From Pyruvatibacter sp. (GTDB lineage: Bacteria > Pseudomonadota > Alphaproteobacteria > CGMCC-115125): a stretch of DNA of 64,000 bases. Numbering within the stretch: the stretch's first letter is position 1; every line of letters begins with the position of its first letter. Where the stretch lies: NCBI RefSeq assembly GCF_040219635.1, contig NZ_JAVJSC010000006.1:25750-89749 (forward strand). Reading direction: 5' to 3'. Positions 17,449 to 26,170 of this stretch are shown piece after piece. The notes under the pieces are model-generated. The model saw nothing but the letters and a program-made list of their open reading frames with translations, did not search any database and was not told where the DNA came from. The position numbers and the translations under genes were made by a program.

Positions 17449-17877
17449 TTATCGTTCGGCGAGTTCGAGGCTTTCCAGCGTCCAGATACTGCGGTCTCTG
17501 TCGAGGCTGACAGTCGCGTCGAAACGGGTTCGGATCATTGCGCCAAATCCGTTTTGTGAATCGACAAAAGAGCGAACGCTGTATCGGCAGTCTGGCAACA
17601 CCGTCACCGCCACACCGTCATATCCAAGTACGCCGAACTCGGCGGTCGCTGGCGCGCGAAGGGTGTCTCTAACGAAGCCTTGGGCAGCCACGAGACCAGT
17701 GATCTGGTTCTCGCAATCCCCCCGATACGCAGCGGCGTCCCGCTCCGCTTTGGTGGGTTCAGAGCTAAAGATGCCGAGCGCCCAAGCGAGGAAAATAACA
17801 ACAAAGATGCCGAAAAACGTGCCCGCAATCTTCCATTGCGTCCGTAGGTCGAGTTGATCTTCAGGCTGCTTTTCCAT
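17449..17877 (-). CDS. Single-pass membrane protein of unknown function
   Basis: 142 residues. After a short polar start (MEKQPEDQLDLRTQWK) there is one transmembrane helix near residues 17-37 (IAGTFFGIFVVIFLAWALGI). A soluble part follows with two cysteines and a strand-rich end. It lies just downstream of the repressor, probably in the same leftward lysogenic transcript, so it is likely expressed in the lysogen. A superinfection-exclusion role is conceivable from position only. Confidence 0.7.
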   Translation of the reverse strand: MEKQPEDQLDLRTQWKIAGTFFGIFVVIFLAWALGIFSSEPTKAERDAAAYRGDCENQITGLVAAQGFVRDTLRAPATAEFGVLGYDGVAVTVLPDCRYSVRSFVDSQNGFGAMIRTRFDATVSLDRDRSIWTLESLELAER

Positions 17878-17886
17878 GACCTGCCT

Positions 17887-18597
17887 CTATAGAGTTCTGC
17901 CGTGCCAGCGGACGCGGCCGACGACGTGGAGTTGGTCGGCATCGGCGGCGCCTATCCGCTCTTCAGCGTACAGGCTGTTGTCGCTCTTCACCAATACCGT
18001 TCCGTCAATCAGCCTTTGAACGCGCTTCAAGAGCACCGCGCCGTGAAGGCTCAGGACATAGATGGCGTTGTCCATCACAGTCTCGATGCCGGTATCCACA
18101 AGCAACAGATCGCCATGTCTTATGGTCGGCTCCATTGAATCCCCGGCCGCGATGAGTGTCATGGCGCGCGCGGGCGAGACGCCGATTGACCGCAGCCAGT
18201 CGCGGCGGAAGGCAACATCTTCAAGTGCCTGCTCTGCCAGCGCCTGACGCCCAGGCCCCGCTGATGCCTCGACCGCATATCGGGGGATGGCAACAAAATC
18301 GTCACTGGACCCAGCCTCATCGGCAAAACCAGTCTCGACAATTCTTGAGGTTGTGGTGAGACCGTCTCGGTTGGGTCGTCCGCGTCCCGAAATCAGCCAC
18401 GATTCTTCGACACCAAGCAGCTCACAAAACCCTCGAATAAACGCGACATCGGGCCGTGTCTGTCCTCGCTCGTATCGACCATACGTGTTCTTCGGGACCC
18501 CCAGCTGCTGAGCCATTTCGGTCTGGCTTTTTTTGCCGCGGGCTTCGCGCAGGCGGTCCGCAAAGACCTGGTCCGCAGCGTCGATTGCATCATCCAT
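17887..18597 (-). CDS. S24/LexA-type phage repressor (CI-like)
   Basis: 236 residues from ATG 18597 (MDDAIDAADQVFADRLREARG); upstream in-frame starts run into the operator and early gene. An XRE helix-turn-helix occupies about residues 15-65 (KSQTEMAQQLGVPKNTYGRYERGQTRP). The C-terminal S24 peptidase fold has the catalytic Ser in AAGDSMEPTIRHGD and Lys in VLLKRVQR, so RecA-stimulated self-cleavage and SOS induction are expected. It should hold the lysogenic state by binding the operator between it and ner. Confidence 0.93.
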   Translation of the reverse strand: MDDAIDAADQVFADRLREARGKKSQTEMAQQLGVPKNTYGRYERGQTRPDVAFIRGFCELLGVEESWLISGRGRPNRDGLTTTSRIVETGFADEAGSSDDFVAIPRYAVEASAGPGRQALAEQALEDVAFRRDWLRSIGVSPARAMTLIAAGDSMEPTIRHGDLLLVDTGIETVMDNAIYVLSLHGAVLLKRVQRLIDGTVLVKSDNSLYAEERIGAADADQLHVVGRVRWHGRTL

Positions 18598-18608
18598 CGA
18601 TTTTATCG

Positions 18609-18662
18609 TTGACAAGACGCCCCATAATTGTGTCCATAGTTCCATAAATGGAACCATTAGGA
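18609..18662. promoter_or_regulatory. Early operator/promoter between repressor and ner
   Basis: A TTGACA box is at 18609-18614. A perfect 7-base inverted repeat, GTTCCAT-AA-ATGGAAC, lies at 18639-18654. Outer half-sites GTCC (18632) and GGAC (18659) make a wider nested dyad covering the ner ribosome-binding site. This is a convincing binding region for the repressor and/or Ner, controlling divergent lysogenic and early lytic transcription. Confidence 0.75.
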
Positions 18663-18674
18663 CCAAAAAACGTT

Positions 18675-18974
18675 ATGTCGGCCCATTCTAAGAGCCATGT
18701 GAAGCCCGCAGACTGGCAGTGGCCTGATGTGAAGGCGGCCTTGGAAAAGGCAGGCAGCAGTCTCGCGCAGATCGCGCGTGACAGCGGCGTCGACATTACG
18801 GCCATTACAGGTGTCAAGAACCGGCACCTCCCCACATCCCAGAAACGCATCGCCGATGTTATCGGCATGTCGCCTCGCGACATCTGGCCATCGCGATACC
18901 AAAACGCAGATCGAGCCAGAAAGACCCGGACTCGTAGCATGACCTGCACCCGCAAGGGGAGTCAGGCGGCATGA
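18675..18974 (+). CDS. Ner-like early regulator
   Basis: 99 residues from ATG 18675; another in-frame ATG at 18648 lies inside the operator dyad. The core DWQWPDVKAALEKAGSSLAQIARDSGV, followed by RIADVIGMSPRDIWPSRY, matches the Ner/SfsB (Nlp) helix-turn-helix family. Mu Ner turns down early and repressor transcription after induction. The tail (ARKTRTRSMTCTRKG) is basic. It overlaps the transposase start by four bases. Confidence 0.88.
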   Translation: MSAHSKSHVKPADWQWPDVKAALEKAGSSLAQIARDSGVDITAITGVKNRHLPTSQKRIADVIGMSPRDIWPSRYQNADRARKTRTRSMTCTRKGSQAA

Positions 18975-21115
18975 GCTGGTACACCGCGAAGGAGCTGGCT
19001 CGGCTGGACCTGCCGGGGTTGCCCAATACGCAGCAGAACATGAAGCGTCGCGCTCATTCTGAGGAATGGGTCTCCCGACCTCGACGGGCGCGGGGTGGCG
19101 GCGACGAATACCACATCTCATCGCTGCCCGAAGTCGCACGCATCGCGCTCGCGCGCCGAGCGGTTAATGCGGATGCGCCGTATGTGGCGCAGCGCGATGA
19201 CGCGACCTTCACGCCCTGTGTTCGCGGCAAGCGGAACCGGGGTCAGGCGCGGCTGTATGTGGTCAATCTGTTTCGGGTGTTTGCCGACGCCGCCTCGCTT
19301 CAAGGCGGGCACGCGCGGGCAGCGTTTTGCCACCTCTATAACAACCCTTCAAAAGAGGCCGCAGCTGCAGGCGATGTTGAAATACCTGAATGGGTTCGCG
19401 ACTACGTCTATCGCGTCAATGCGCGTACGCTGGAAAGCTGGGTGCGCAAGGCAAAACGCGAGGGCATTGAAGCGCTCGAAGGCAAGTACGGACACCGCAA
19501 GGGCTCCGGCACGATCGACAGCCAGCCAGCTATGCGCGACTTCGCCGCCACCCAATGCGAGACGCGCCCGCAGCTGACAGCCAACCAGCTGATGCGCGCC
19601 ATCGAAACACAGTTCGGCGAGACGCTGCCCAAGCGCACCGTTCAGCGCTGGATGGCCACATTCAAGGAAGAGAACGCAGCGCACCTGCTGTCGCTGCATG
19701 ATCCCGACAAGCACAAATCAAAGTTCCGCTCTGCCTTCGGATCATCGAGCGAGAACGTGGTTGCGCTCAATCAGATTTGGGAGATCGACGCCACGCCCGC
19801 CGATGTGATGACCGTCGAAGAAGACGGCAGCCGCCGTCGCATGAATATCACCGGCGTGATCGACGTTTATTCCCGCCGTGTGAAGGTGCTGGTCACTGAG
19901 ACACCGCGCGCCGTCGCCGCATCAGGCGTCATCCGAAAAGCCATCCTTGAATGGGGTGTTCCAGACACCCTGAAAACCGACAACGGCAAGGATTTTGTAT
20001 CGGCGCATTTCACACGCGGCCTTGCTGACCTGTCCATCCGGCACCAGCTTTGCCCGCCGTTCACGCCGGAAGGCAAGCCGCATATCGAGCGGTTCTTTGG
20101 CACCATGGCGCGCGACCTGCTTGCGTTGCTGCCCGGCTTTGTCGGCCACAGCGTGGCAGACAGAAAAAGCATTGAGGCGCGACGGTCATTTGCGCAGCGC
20201 TTTGGCAGTTCCGACCAGGTGCTCGACGTTCAACTGTCCGGCGAAGAGCTGCAGCAAATCTGCGACAGCTGGATTGAAACCCAGTACGAGCGCGAACCGC
20301 ATGCCGGCCTCAACGGCAAGTCGCCATTTGAAACCGCCATGCAATGGACCGGCGGCATTCAGGCAGTGCGCGACGAGCGCATTCTCGACACGATGCTGAT
20401 GGAAGCGCCCGACAAGGACGGCATTCGCGTCGTTGGCAAAAAGGGTATCCATGTCGAACGGGCAGCCTTCATTGCCCCGGAACTTGGACCGCTGGTCGGC
20501 AGCCGCGTACATGTGCGTCTTGACCCCTGCGACATGGGGTTCATCCACGTCTATGCGATGGACGGCGCATTCATCTGCGTTGCCGAATGCCCGGAACGGT
20601 CCGGTGGCGACCGCAGGCAGATCGCGGTTGATGCGCTCAAGCGCCAGCGCGAAGTGCTGAACGAGGGCCGCGTCGATGCCCGCCGCCGTGCGCGCAAATA
20701 CAAGCCGCACCTGCTGGCTGACAGGTTGCGCGAGGAAAGCGCCCGTCGCGCCGACACCGTTCTGGCTTTTCCCAAAACAACAACACCGCATGACACACCC
20801 GCGACCCGTGCTGCGGAAGACAACCTGCGCGCCATGAGTGGCGACATCGAAGAACAACACGTGAGCGCCGAAGACGAAGCGCTGGCCGCACAGGCGTTTG
20901 CTGATCTTGAGGCGAAGGACGCCGAGATCGTGCGCATCCAAGACGCGCGCTTTGCCGGCGACCCCGAACCCGACGGCAATGGCTACGAGTGGGTGATGTG
21001 GGCGCAACGCCACCGCGACCAGCTCAACGAGACTGACCGCAAGTTCCTTGAGGAAGAAGAGGCAGACCCGGAAATGCAGCTGCTCCTCACCATTGCAAAG
21101 GACTTGACGTCATAG
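18971..21115 (+). CDS. MuA-like DDE transposase
   Basis: 714 residues. The N-terminal 70 (SWYTAKELARLDLPGLPNT) form the Mu-type winged helix that binds the enhancer, and a second DNA-binding part follows. The integrase core spans about 265-400 with acidic triad Asp273 (WEIDATPAD), Asp337 (LKTDNGKDF) and Glu373 (KPHIERFFG). The Mu C-terminal beta-barrel and a charged tail complete it. It catalyses strand transfer for lysogenic insertion and replicative transposition. The likely targets are the sites at 17.06-17.24 and 57.0-57.1 kb. Confidence 0.96.
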   Translation: MSWYTAKELARLDLPGLPNTQQNMKRRAHSEEWVSRPRRARGGGDEYHISSLPEVARIALARRAVNADAPYVAQRDDATFTPCVRGKRNRGQARLYVVNLFRVFADAASLQGGHARAAFCHLYNNPSKEAAAAGDVEIPEWVRDYVYRVNARTLESWVRKAKREGIEALEGKYGHRKGSGTIDSQPAMRDFAATQCETRPQLTANQLMRAIETQFGETLPKRTVQRWMATFKEENAAHLLSLHDPDKHKSKFRSAFGSSSENVVALNQIWEIDATPADVMTVEEDGSRRRMNITGVIDVYSRRVKVLVTETPRAVAASGVIRKAILEWGVPDTLKTDNGKDFVSAHFTRGLADLSIRHQLCPPFTPEGKPHIERFFGTMARDLLALLPGFVGHSVADRKSIEARRSFAQRFGSSDQVLDVQLSGEELQQICDSWIETQYEREPHAGLNGKSPFETAMQWTGGIQAVRDERILDTMLMEAPDKDGIRVVGKKGIHVERAAFIAPELGPLVGSRVHVRLDPCDMGFIHVYAMDGAFICVAECPERSGGDRRQIAVDALKRQREVLNEGRVDARRRARKYKPHLLADRLREESARRADTVLAFPKTTTPHDTPATRAAEDNLRAMSGDIEEQHVSAEDEALAAQAFADLEAKDAEIVRIQDARFAGDPEPDGNGYEWVMWAQRHRDQLNETDRKFLEEEEADPEMQLLLTIAKDLTS

Positions 21116-21166
21116 GAGGCGGCCAGCCGTGGGCCAGTGCGCGGCGCTAGAAAAGGACTGAATGAG

Positions 21167-21895
21167 ATGCGGAACCGGTTTGTTAAAACCAGCAATGTGA
21201 TGGCCTTCATGGCCGGCGTCGAGCGTGTCAAAGCGCGCGGTGCCGTTGAGGCATCATGGCAGCTTGCCGAAGGTGTCCCCGGCCTGGGCAAGACACGCAC
21301 GCTGACGTGGTGGGCAGCCAAAAACGAATACGTACTTGTGCGTGCCAAAAAGGGGTGGACGGTCAACTGGGCGCTGCGTGATCTGATGTCGCAGCTGGGC
21401 GAACCGCCCGCGCGCTCAACCGAAGTCATGCTCAACGCGGCAATCGCCAGCATATCCGTCAGCGGTCGGGCGCTGATTGTTGACGAGGTCGAACACGCCA
21501 TGGCCGGCGGCATCATTGAGGTGCTGCGCGACATCTCGGACTTCACCGAAAGCCCGATCATCATCGGCGGCATGCAGGGTGTTGCAGCACGGCTCAAGCG
21601 CTACCCGCAGATTTATTCGCGCATCGCGGATGTGACGGTGTTCAAACCCGCCACCCTTGCTGACGTAAAGCTGTGCTGTGATGAGCTGGCGGACGTGCCC
21701 ATCGCAGAAGACCTTGTGAAGGCCATTCATGCGCAGACCGGCGGGCGCTTCCGCGAGGTGATGAACGCCATCGCTTTTGCGGAGCGTGCCGGTCGTCGGG
21801 CCAATGGGCCGGTGACGCTGGAACACATCTCCGCCAAAGACCTTACCAATGACCGTCGGCCGGAGGCGCGTGCTGCCAACGCGAAGGCGTCCTGA
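21167..21895 (+). CDS. MuB-like transposition ATPase
   Basis: 242 residues from ATG 21167 with AAAAGGA upstream; a GTG at 21137 in frame is less likely. It is an AAA+ ATPase with Walker A EGVPGLGKTRT near residue 40, and a Walker B-like RALIVDEVEHA. MuB-type proteins form filaments on target DNA, activate the transposase and give target immunity. It overlaps the next gene by one base. Confidence 0.93.
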   Translation: MRNRFVKTSNVMAFMAGVERVKARGAVEASWQLAEGVPGLGKTRTLTWWAAKNEYVLVRAKKGWTVNWALRDLMSQLGEPPARSTEVMLNAAIASISVSGRALIVDEVEHAMAGGIIEVLRDISDFTESPIIIGGMQGVAARLKRYPQIYSRIADVTVFKPATLADVKLCCDELADVPIAEDLVKAIHAQTGGRFREVMNAIAFAERAGRRANGPVTLEHISAKDLTNDRRPEARAANAKAS

Positions 21896-22539
21896 TGGGT
21901 GGGGTAGTTAACCTTAACGCTCCGCAAGCGGACGAAACCAACCAGTGCCGCACGCCCGGCAACGGCCTGCGTGCCCGGCTGGTTGCAGCGCTCGCAGCGG
22001 TGCAGCACCCGGTCAGGCTGGATATTCTTGAGCGGCGCTTGAAGAAGCCCCGCAACGAGATCACCGCCGCGCTGAGCGCACTGGTGACGGCGGGCGATGT
22101 GCGGCGCATTGAAAAGGGTCTGTACGAGGCCACGCCACAGGGCCGCGAGCGTGCAAACAAGCGCGTTGTCAGCGGACCGCGCAAGCCTCACAGCGGCCCC
22201 GGCAAGCAGCGCACCGGCACATTCCGCGCCCGTCTGTGGAAGGTGCTGCGCATCGCGCGCAAGTTACCGCTGAGCGAGCTGGTGATGCTGGCGCGCGATG
22301 ACGCAGACAAGAACCCTGAAACCAATGCGCGGGCGTATCTCAATGCGCTCGAGAAGGCGGGCTATGTGCATCGCTTTCCACAGCGCCAGCCTTACGACGG
22401 GTCAACGTCAAACGGCTTCGCCCGCTGGGGGATACTGAAAGACACAGGGCCAAAGCCGCCGGTGTTCAACCCGGACAAAAAGACCCTGCGTGATCCCAAC
22501 ACAGGCGAGACGCTTGATCTTGCGGGAGGTGACGCATGA
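21895..22539 (+). CDS. Winged-helix early protein of unknown function
   Basis: 214 residues. Two possible winged-helix segments are seen: about 30-85 (HPVRLDILERRLKKPRNEITAALSALVTAGDVRRIEKGLYEAT), and 110-165 with TGTFRARLWKVLRIARKLPLSELVMLA and YLNALEKAGYVHR. Both fit a duplicated DNA-binding design. It is in the tight early operon, overlapping its neighbours at both ends. No named family is recognised. Confidence 0.75.
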   Translation: MGGVVNLNAPQADETNQCRTPGNGLRARLVAALAAVQHPVRLDILERRLKKPRNEITAALSALVTAGDVRRIEKGLYEATPQGRERANKRVVSGPRKPHSGPGKQRTGTFRARLWKVLRIARKLPLSELVMLARDDADKNPETNARAYLNALEKAGYVHRFPQRQPYDGSTSNGFARWGILKDTGPKPPVFNPDKKTLRDPNTGETLDLAGGDA

Positions 22540-22922
22540 GCGCCTCAGCCATTGAGCGCGCGCGGGTCGCATGGGGTGCCGGCATGCCCGAATGGGTGCG
22601 GGTGCTGGCCGAGCAGGCCGACGCCACCAGCCAGAACCGCGTTGCGCAGGCGTTGGGCTTTTCAGCCGGCATCGTGTCGCAGGTGCTCAGCAACAAATAC
22701 CCCGGCCGTCTGGACCGGATCGAGCAAAGCGTCAGCGGGCTGTATCTCGGCGCCACTGTCGAGTGCCCGGTGCTTGGCGAAATACGCCGCGACCATTGCG
22801 CCCGCGAGCAGAAACGCGGGCTGACCTTCGAGAACCCCATACGCCCCAAGGTCTATCGGGCCTGCCGCGATGGCTGCCCGCATAGCCGCCTCACCCTGAA
22901 AGGAGAGAACGATGATCAGTGA
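22536..22922 (+). CDS. XRE-like helix-turn-helix protein with cysteine tail
   Basis: 128 residues. An HTH is seen in QNRVAQALGFSAGIVSQVLSNKYPGRLDRIEQSV (about 35-70). The second half carries spaced cysteines (ECPVLG, DHCAREQ, RACRDGCPHS), possibly a zinc-binding region. Its start overlaps the previous stop as ATGA. It is probably a regulator or a DNA transaction accessory protein of the early region. Confidence 0.72.
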   Translation: MSASAIERARVAWGAGMPEWVRVLAEQADATSQNRVAQALGFSAGIVSQVLSNKYPGRLDRIEQSVSGLYLGATVECPVLGEIRRDHCAREQKRGLTFENPIRPKVYRACRDGCPHSRLTLKGENDDQ

Positions 22923-23145
22923 CCGGATTACCGCCAGCGTGAACCGAATGGTGGATGCCAATATCGACGGGAACCTGCTGGAGCGGGATTTTCAGGCGGA
23001 GATGCGCGAGCTGCGCAAGATCGCCCGCGATGTGCGTGCGCTTGAAACACAGGCCATGGCCGGGCCGAACGTTGTGCCGTTCACGTCCCGCACCAGTCGC
23101 GATGACACGCCCTACTCGCCGTGGACGCCGGGAGGTGCGGCATGA
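22912..23145 (+). CDS. Small early phage protein, unknown
   Basis: 77 residues, helical in the first half (RITASVNRMVDANIDGNLLERDFQAEMRELRKIARDVRALE) with a Pro-rich end. It overlaps both neighbours by a few bases, supporting co-translation. No family is recognised. Confidence 0.65.
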   Translation: MISDRITASVNRMVDANIDGNLLERDFQAEMRELRKIARDVRALETQAMAGPNVVPFTSRTSRDDTPYSPWTPGGAA

Positions 23146-23531
23146 ACTACCGTATTGATCCAGCGGAACTTGCCCGCAGCATTCGCGACGATGGCCGCAT
23201 CATGCTGCGGCCATGTGAGGAACGTGCCCTCGCCATTCGTCTGCTGACGCTGGAAGGCGTCTGTAGCGCCGCTGAACGGCACCGCGATGCGGTGGTGCTG
23301 GCCAATGCCCTCAAGGGCGGCGGCGACACAACCCGCGACGTGCAGCGATCGTTCGAGACCCTGCGCGCTCAGATCGAGGTGGCCGACAAGACGGCTGCCG
23401 CGATGCGCGCTGCCCGGCCTCGAAACATCACGACATCACCGCGTCGCAATCATCCGCTTCGGCAGCTGACGCGGTGGTGGCGGACCATGCTTCTTTCAAA
23501 ACCAAAACCAAAACTCAGGAGGTCGATATGA
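23142..23531 (+). CDS. Small early phage protein, unknown
   Basis: 129 residues from ATG 23142, which overlaps the previous stop and has GGGAGG upstream. It begins MNYRIDPAELARSIRDDGR, is helical and Arg-rich, and ends with a strongly basic tail (PRRNHPLRQLTRWWRTMLLSKPKPKLRRSI). It overlaps the DUF3164 gene start by four bases. No known family is recognised. Confidence 0.62.
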   Translation: MNYRIDPAELARSIRDDGRIMLRPCEERALAIRLLTLEGVCSAAERHRDAVVLANALKGGGDTTRDVQRSFETLRAQIEVADKTAAAMRAARPRNITTSPRRNHPLRQLTRWWRTMLLSKPKPKLRRSI

Positions 23532-24142
23532 CCCAGACCCCTATCCCCGAAGGCTACATGCAGGACGGCACCGGCAAGCTGGTGCCGGAGCATCTGGTGA
23601 AGCCGATCGACAAGCTGCGCGACGAGCTCGTGCGCTCAATCATCAAGCAGGCGAAATCCCTGCAGGATGAAGTGCGCAGCTTCAAGTTCAAGACGTTCGA
23701 GAATGTAGAGACCTTCGTGGACATGTCGGCGGAGCGCTACGACGTGGAGCTCGGCGGCCGCAAGGGCAACGTTTCACTCACAACCTTTGACGGCAGGTAC
23801 AAGGTGCAGCGTGCCGTCGCCGACCTGATCACCTTCGATGAAGGTCTGCAGGCAGCCAAGGCGCTGATTGACGAGTGCATTGAAGAATGGGCCGGCAGCG
23901 CCGACGCGAAAATCAAGGTGCTGGTCGATGATGCGTTTCAGGTCAACAAGGGGCGCATCGATCATCAGCGCGTTCTCGGCCTGCGGCGTCTCGACATTGA
24001 TGACCCGAAATGGAAGCGGGCGATGGATGCCATCTCCGACAGCGTGAAGGTGCAGGGCACGCGGCAGTACATCCGCCTGTATGAGCGCATCGGCGACAGC
24101 GACCAGTTCCGACAAATCTCGCTCGACATGGCGGCGCTGTGA
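23528..24142 (+). CDS. DUF3164 family phage protein
   Basis: 204 residues from ATG 23528 with AGGAGGTCG upstream. The start GYMQDGTGKLVPEHLVKPIDKLRDELV and later VDDAFQVNKGRIDHQRVLGLRRLDIDDPKWKRAMDAI are the typical pattern of DUF3164, found in the early region of many Mu-like phages. It is mostly helical. Function is unproven. It occupies the place where Mu has its Gam and nearby genes, but it lacks Gam-like sequence. Confidence 0.85.
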   Translation: MTQTPIPEGYMQDGTGKLVPEHLVKPIDKLRDELVRSIIKQAKSLQDEVRSFKFKTFENVETFVDMSAERYDVELGGRKGNVSLTTFDGRYKVQRAVADLITFDEGLQAAKALIDECIEEWAGSADAKIKVLVDDAFQVNKGRIDHQRVLGLRRLDIDDPKWKRAMDAISDSVKVQGTRQYIRLYERIGDSDQFRQISLDMAAL

Positions 24143-24411
24143 TGGCTGAGGGAAAGGGACACAACTCGCTGGCGAAGGGCCAACTGCGCGCCTATGCCGA
24201 GCGCATCGAGCGGCTTGAAGAAGAGCAGGCCGCGCTGGGCCGTGACAAGGCCGAGGTCTATGCCGAGATGCGCGGCAACGGTTATGACGTGAAGGCGATG
24301 AAGGCCGCCATTCAGGCGCGCCGGATGGACCGAGCAGAGTTCACCGAACGCCGGGCCATACTCGACCTCTATCTCAATGCTCTGGGCTTGATCGGTGGGG
24401 AGGGCGACTGA
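24142..24411 (+). CDS. DUF2312/GapR-like DNA-binding protein
   Basis: 89 residues from ATG 24142. The pattern LRAYAERIERLEEEQAALGRDKAEVYAEMRGNGYDVKAMKAAI and a final ILDLYLNALGL closely match the DUF2312/GapR family. Caulobacter GapR clamps overtwisted DNA ahead of replication forks. A phage copy could assist replicative transposition or counter host chromatin. It overlaps both neighbours. Confidence 0.85.
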   Translation: MAEGKGHNSLAKGQLRAYAERIERLEEEQAALGRDKAEVYAEMRGNGYDVKAMKAAIQARRMDRAEFTERRAILDLYLNALGLIGGEGD

Positions 24412-24899
24412 TGTCACAAAACATCTTGCACTTGCCCCCCAAATCGTTGCACGCGCGCGCGGGCGCGCCCGCGCGCAAAAGCTGGTCGGATGATCTGGAT
24501 CAGCGTCTGCTCGATGTGCTGGAACGCGTATGTGTCGCCAGGTGGATCACTCCAACGCGACGCGACCTGTCAGCGAATCTTGACTGTGGCTTCGATGATC
24601 TCGTGGCATCGTTGCACCGGCTTGAAGCGCGCGGTGCCATCCAGATCAGATGGCGTGACGGTCTGCCCAACCAGGCACCCTATCCGTTGAAGTACAAGGC
24701 GGCCGGAAACTGGTCGCGCGTCAAGTCAGTGTACGCGGTGCCGGGCGATCTGAACGACCTGAGCTCCCAGCACAAGGCGCGTAGCTGTCTGAGGTGCGAG
24801 ACGCGCTTCATGTCGGAAGGGCCGCACAATCGCATGTGCAGCCATTGCCGTTCTGTCAGCTACGCCGATGCCGTTGAATCTTACCCGGTCGGCACCTGA
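24411..24899 (+). CDS. Putative DNA-binding protein with C-terminal zinc ribbon
   Basis: 162 residues. Residues 25-80 look like a winged helix (WSDDLDQRLLDVLERVCV, then RRDLSANLDCGFDDLVASLHRLEARGAIQIRW). The C-terminal 40 residues have C-x2-C in SCLRCETRF and C-x2-C in RMCSHCR, a zinc ribbon. This suggests a nucleic-acid-binding regulator of the early phage operon. The specific family is not recognised. Confidence 0.7.
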   Translation: MSQNILHLPPKSLHARAGAPARKSWSDDLDQRLLDVLERVCVARWITPTRRDLSANLDCGFDDLVASLHRLEARGAIQIRWRDGLPNQAPYPLKYKAAGNWSRVKSVYAVPGDLNDLSSQHKARSCLRCETRFMSEGPHNRMCSHCRSVSYADAVESYPVGT

Positions 24900-24900
24900 G

Positions 24901-25284
24901 ATGCAGCGCTCCCCTGTCCATAGCGCGCTTGAACAGCTTTGCTTTGCGGTGATGCCGCTGCGCGATTGCCTGCGTGGCCACCGGCGGGCGCAGCTGATGG
25001 CGGCGCTGCGGGCTGCGACGCGAGTGCTGGCAGGGCATGAGGCCCGCGTGCCGGAAGGCCGGGGCACGCCGCGCCAGCGCTGTGCGGTGGATGTGCATCT
25101 GGCAGCGCTTGATCTGGCCTTGGCGCTGGGCGTTCCGCGCGCGGAGCTGGTGCCGCATTTCACAAACCGCGTTGAGACAGGTGCCGGGCCATTGAGCCCT
25201 GAGCTGGCAATACAGCGGCTGCATCAGGCTCTGGACGCCACCGCCGCTGAACATCTTGAAGCCGAAAAGGACACCTGGTCATGA
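24901..25284 (+). CDS. Early phage protein, unknown, helical
   Basis: 127 residues from ATG 24901, directly after the previous stop. It is Ala/Leu/Arg-rich and helical (QLMAALRAATRVLAGHEARV, then LAALDLALALGVPRAELV). It overlaps the GemA gene start by four bases. I do not recognise a family. Confidence 0.65.
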   Translation: MQRSPVHSALEQLCFAVMPLRDCLRGHRRAQLMAALRAATRVLAGHEARVPEGRGTPRQRCAVDVHLAALDLALALGVPRAELVPHFTNRVETGAGPLSPELAIQRLHQALDATAAEHLEAEKDTWS

Positions 25285-25901
25285 GCCGCACTCAACTCAT
25301 CAGGAAAATCCATGTCGGCAAGCGCGAGCTTGGGCTGGATGACGATACCTACCGCGACCTTGTGGAACGGGTGACGGGCAAGCGGTCAGCCGCTGATTGC
25401 GACGTGAATCAGCTCACCCTCGTTGTGGACGAGATGAAGGCGCGCGGGTTTCACGTGAAGCAAATGGGCCAGCACAAAGGCCAGCGCAAAGGACCGGCAC
25501 AACTCGCCAAGATGCGGGCGCTGTGGATCACGGCATGGTGCCTGCGCATCGTTCGCGATCGGCGCGACAGCGCGCTGCTGGCCTTCACCGTGCGCCAGAC
25601 CGGCCGGCCCGTGGGCGCGTTGCATTGGGTGACGCCGGATGATGCCAACAAAGTGATTGAAGCGCTCAAGGACATGTGTACCCGCGCAGGCTTTGACGTG
25701 CCCGCCAACGGGCAGGAGGCAAAGCACCACCTTGCGGTTTGGCTGGCGGCCGAGCTGCGCACGGGTGGATACAAGGTGCCGTTCAGCCGGGCTGACCTTG
25801 ATCGCATGAGCGGCACTGATCTCGACCATGCGAACATGGCGATGCGCCAGCTGCTGGGAGAAACCCCGGCCCAACCATTCGGAGGGGGTGATGCCTCATG
25901 A
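25281..25901 (+). CDS. GemA / gp16-like regulatory protein (DUF1018)
   Basis: 206 residues. The beginning LIRKIHVGKRELGLDDDTYRDLVERVTGKRSA and the later ITAWCLRIVRDRRDSALLAFTVRQTG are the pattern of DUF1018, including Mu GemA (gp16). In Mu this protein alters host gene expression and DNA supercoiling and helps late timing. It ends the block of tightly overlapping early genes. Confidence 0.9.
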   Translation: MSRTQLIRKIHVGKRELGLDDDTYRDLVERVTGKRSAADCDVNQLTLVVDEMKARGFHVKQMGQHKGQRKGPAQLAKMRALWITAWCLRIVRDRRDSALLAFTVRQTGRPVGALHWVTPDDANKVIEALKDMCTRAGFDVPANGQEAKHHLAVWLAAELRTGGYKVPFSRADLDRMSGTDLDHANMAMRQLLGETPAQPFGGGDAS

Positions 25902-26136
25902 TGCGCTGCGCACCCTTCGCTGTCATGCCCATTTCGTCCGTCGCGCGCGTGAACGTGGCGTTGGCCTGGACACGCCGGACATCGCGCGTATCGAGCGTCT
26001 GCTCGCGGCGGCCGCTGATCTCTACACTCCGCGCCCGGATGGCCGCGTTCTCGTGGCGCTTCGCCAGGGCCGTGACCGGCTGCGCATCGTCTGGGATGCG
26101 ACCCATGGCTGCGTCATCAGCGTCTGGCGCTCGTAA
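25891..26136 (+). CDS. Small basic phage protein, unknown
   Basis: 81 residues from ATG 25891, with a very strong GGAGGGGGTG just before it. The sequence MPHDALRTLRCHAHFVRRARERGVG ... DRLRIVWDATHGCVISVWRS has the compact alpha-beta look of small RelE/HigB-like or phage DUF proteins, but no catalytic pattern is clear. It overlaps gemA by 11 bases. Confidence 0.62.
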   Translation: MPHDALRTLRCHAHFVRRARERGVGLDTPDIARIERLLAAAADLYTPRPDGRVLVALRQGRDRLRIVWDATHGCVISVWRS

Positions 26137-26170
26137 TGAATTGATGAGCATGATTCTTAGGAAGCTGGAC

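Noticed and set aside
23528..24142. DUF3164 gene read as Mu Gam (host nuclease inhibitor)
   Set aside because: Position is similar, but the sequence shows the DUF3164 pattern and not the Gam coiled-coil family.
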